From an uncultured Oscillospiraceae bacterium (lineage in GTDB: Bacteria > Bacillota > Clostridia > Oscillospirales > Acutalibacteraceae): 8,222 nt of DNA. The stretch covers positions 1 to 8,222 of the forward strand of contig USHL01000054.1 in NCBI GenBank assembly GCA_900554525.1, in the 5' to 3' direction. This document shows, one piece after another, positions 6,425-8,222 of the stretch. Positions within the stretch are counted from its first letter, which is position 1. Every line of letters starts with the position of its first letter. The notes beneath the pieces are model-generated. The model was not told the origin of the DNA and did not search any database. It was given only the letters and a program-made list of their open reading frames with translations. The position numbers were made by a program, and so were the translations under genes.

Positions 6425-8222
6425 TCCGGGAATGATAGGCGGGGGAAGAATGTCCCGCGGGGAAATCAGCGGCGACCGCCGCAGGTCGTTCGGAGGCACC
6501 AAACAAAAAAAGTCGGTAATTTTGCTGAGAATATGGCGTTATCTCGGAAAAAGGAGACTGCTCGTTATACTTGCACTGGTCCTTTCGGCGGTTTCGAGCA
6601 TACTTGGGCTGTGGGGTCCTAAGATTTCGGCAGACGCCATAAATAATATAGAACAGGGGCCCGGGAAAATCGATTTTGAGCTGATAATCCGCTGCGTGGC
6701 AATGATGCTGGTGCTTTATCTTTTGTCGGCCGTTTTTTCATATCTGTTATCAATGACTGTCATAAGGCTTTCGCGATCGGTCGCCGGACAGATGCGCAAG
6801 GACGTGTTCGATAATCTTATGCGTCTGCCGGTCGGATTTTTCGATAAGTACCAGACCGGCGATATTATAAGCGTAATAACATATGATGTGGATACGGTTA
6901 ATCAGTCTATATCTTCGGATCTTTTCCAGATTTTGCAGACCGTAATATCTGTTATAGTTTCGTTCGTAATGATGGCGGTCATAGCTCCGAAGCTTTTGGT
7001 GGTATTTATTTTTACGATACCGGCTATAATATTCTTTACCAAGTATATAACTAAAAAGGTTCAGCCGCTTTTCCGCCGCAGAAGCGCTCAGTTAGGTCTC
7101 CTTAACGGTTTTACCGAGGAAATGATAAACGGGCAGAAGACCACCAAGGCTTACGGCCGTGAGGAGCAGGTGCTTGAGGAGTTTGAAAAACGGAATTTAA
7201 GCGCTGTAGACGCTTATACGAAAGCGGAGGCCAACGGAACTATTGTCGGCCCTACTGTCACGATGATAAACAATATTTCGCTTGCGCTGGTCTGCACGCT
7301 CGGTTCGCTGTTTTATCTGACGGGCGGCATACGTCTCGGGGATCTTTCCGGTTTTATACAGTATTCCAGGCGGTTTTCCGGGCCGATAAGCGAGGTCGCC
7401 AACATAATAGGCGAGCTGCAAAGCGCTTTCGCCGCTGCCGAACGCGTCTTTATGCTTATTGATGCCGTACCTGAGCGGGAGGATGCGGCTGACGCCGCAG
7501 AGCTTAAGAATGTTGAGGGCAGCGTCAAAATAGATAATATAACATTCGGCTATGACCCGGGCAAGCCGATAATAAAGAATTTTTCGCTTGAGGCAAGGCC
7601 CGGGTCGCTGGTCGCAATAGTAGGACCTACCGGCGCAGGAAAAACCACGATTATAAATCTGCTTATGAGGTTTTACGATGTTCAGAGCGGCAGCATTTCG
7701 GTAGACGGCATACCGATAAAGCGTATTAAGCGGGATTCACTGCGCTCGGCGTACAGTATGGTTTTGCAGGATACCTGGCTTTTTCACGGCACTGTGTTTG
7801 AAAACATAGCCTACGGCAGGGAAGGAGCCACACTTGAAGAGGTGCAAAACGCGGCCAAAGCCGCTAAAATACATAATATGATAACCTCTCTTCCAAAGGG
7901 CTATGATACGGTTCTGAGCGATAATGCCAGCAACCTTTCAAAAGGTCAGAAGCAGCTTTTGACCATTGCCCGTGCAATGCTTGCCGAAAGCCATATGCTG
8001 ATTCTCGATGAGGCAACCTCAAATGTGGATACAGATACAGAACGCCGTATACAGGATGCGATGCTGGCGCTTATGCGGGGAAAGACCTGTTTTGTGATAG
8101 CGCACAGGCTTTCCACAATAAGGAATGCCGACGTTATACTTGTTATTAACGACGGCAATGTTGTTGAGCAGGGGACGCACGATTCGCTTATGGCTGAAAA
8201 AGGTTTAGATCGGAAGAGCACA
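6417..8222 (+). CDS. ABC exporter half-transporter 2 (consensus-ATPase-site subunit), 3' truncated
   Basis: The frame is open from ATG 6417 to the window end (602 codons, no stop); only the part to about 8206 is genuine, because the last five codons come from adapter sequence. Residues 1-33 are a Gly/Arg/Lys-rich cytosolic extension often seen in clostridial exporters. Membrane helices lie at about 47-66, 91-115, 174-191, 193-210, 283-303 and 310-335. The nucleotide-binding domain (about 370 onward) has Walker A GPTGAGKTT at 403-411 (Lys409), Q-loop Gln451, signature LSKGQ at 507-511 with Lys509 in place of Gly, Walker B LILDE with the catalytic Glu532 intact, SNVD D-loop, and switch His563 (IAHR). 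It thus supplies Walker A/B of the active site and a weakened signature to the inactive one, complementary to half-transporter 1. By family comparison only about 10-20 C-terminal residues and the stop codon are missing. ATG 6417 overlaps the preceding gene by 8 nt. Confidence 0.94.
   Translation, partial: MANPGMIGGGRMSRGEISGDRRRSFGGTKQKKSVILLRIWRYLGKRRLLVILALVLSAVSSILGLWGPKISADAINNIEQGPGKIDFELIIRCVAMMLVLYLLSAVFSYLLSMTVIRLSRSVAGQMRKDVFDNLMRLPVGFFDKYQTGDIISVITYDVDTVNQSISSDLFQILQTVISVIVSFVMMAVIAPKLLVVFIFTIPAIIFFTKYITKKVQPLFRRRSAQLGLLNGFTEEMINGQKTTKAYGREEQVLEEFEKRNLSAVDAYTKAEANGTIVGPTVTMINNISLALVCTLGSLFYLTGGIRLGDLSGFIQYSRRFSGPISEVANIIGELQSAFAAAERVFMLIDAVPEREDAADAAELKNVEGSVKIDNITFGYDPGKPIIKNFSLEARPGSLVAIVGPTGAGKTTIINLLMRFYDVQSGSISVDGIPIKRIKRDSLRSAYSMVLQDTWLFHGTVFENIAYGREGATLEEVQNAAKAAKIHNMITSLPKGYDTVLSDNASNLSKGQKQLLTIARAMLAESHMLILDEATSNVDTDTERRIQDAMLALMRGKTCFVIAHRLSTIRNADVILVINDGNVVEQGTHDSLMAEKGLDRKST
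8207..8222 (+). other. Illumina TruSeq adapter remnant at contig end
   Basis: The terminal 16 bases, AGATCGGAAGAGCACA, equal the first 16 bases of the common Illumina TruSeq read-1 adapter. They also change the protein: after HDSLMAEKGL the transporter would continue DRKST, where relatives have an aromatic-rich tail leading to LYxSQF. The bases are technical and should be trimmed. A8207 could by chance also be genomic. Confidence 0.95.

Noticed and set aside
7946..8221. Open frame on the - strand at the window edge
   Set aside because: It is antisense to the ABC signature and Walker B region and its first codons are adapter sequence.

Overview
The window is about 8.2 kb of ordinary, densely coded bacterial chromosome with every real gene on the + strand. 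Several features point to a Clostridia-type Firmicute, possibly an uncultured gut or anaerobic-digester lineage: strong GGAGG ribosome sites, a near-consensus sigma-A promoter, heavy use of ATA for isoleucine, a DUF2344/TIGR03936 protein, a lipoprotein form of a NagZ-like GH3 enzyme, and a MarR gene driving a pair of ABC half-transporters. This is a judgement from sequence style, not a phylogenetic placement. The last 16 bases (8207-8222) match the start of the Illumina TruSeq adapter, so this is almost certainly the end of a short-read contig and the final bases are not biological.

Region 1 (about 2-4035) looks like the 3' part of an operon whose promoter lies outside the window. It holds a TIGR03936/DUF2344 radical-SAM-associated protein (2-646), a lipoprotein with a small beta-rich domain, a low-complexity linker and a GH3 beta-N-acetylhexosaminidase domain (662-2146), and a cytosolic heparinase II/III-family protein (2164-4035). 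The gaps are only 15 and 17 nt. The two sugar enzymes may work on related glycans, but one is predicted outside the membrane and the other inside, so a shared pathway is only a hypothesis.

Region 2 (4036-4277) is a 242-nt intergenic region. It contains about 100 nt with no recognisable content, a rho-independent terminator closing region 1 (about 4136-4178), a near-consensus promoter (TTGACG-17 bp-TATAAT), and a set of GTTGC/GCAAC half-sites over the predicted transcription start. The half-sites are the likely operator of the downstream MarR regulator.

Region 3 (4278 to the end) is a translationally coupled operon: a MarR repressor, ABC half-transporter 1 (4-nt overlap) and ABC half-transporter 2 (8-nt overlap, truncated by the contig end). 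Their active-site residues are complementary. Half-transporter 1 has Asp for the catalytic Glu and Gln for the switch His, with a perfect LSGGQ. Half-transporter 2 has intact Glu and His but a degenerate LSKGQ. That is the pattern of a heterodimeric exporter (TM287/288 or BmrCD type) with one consensus and one degenerate ATP site. The simplest reading is a MarR-autoregulated, inducible multidrug or metabolite exporter. I see no mobile element, CRISPR array, tRNA, rRNA or clearly novel system here.
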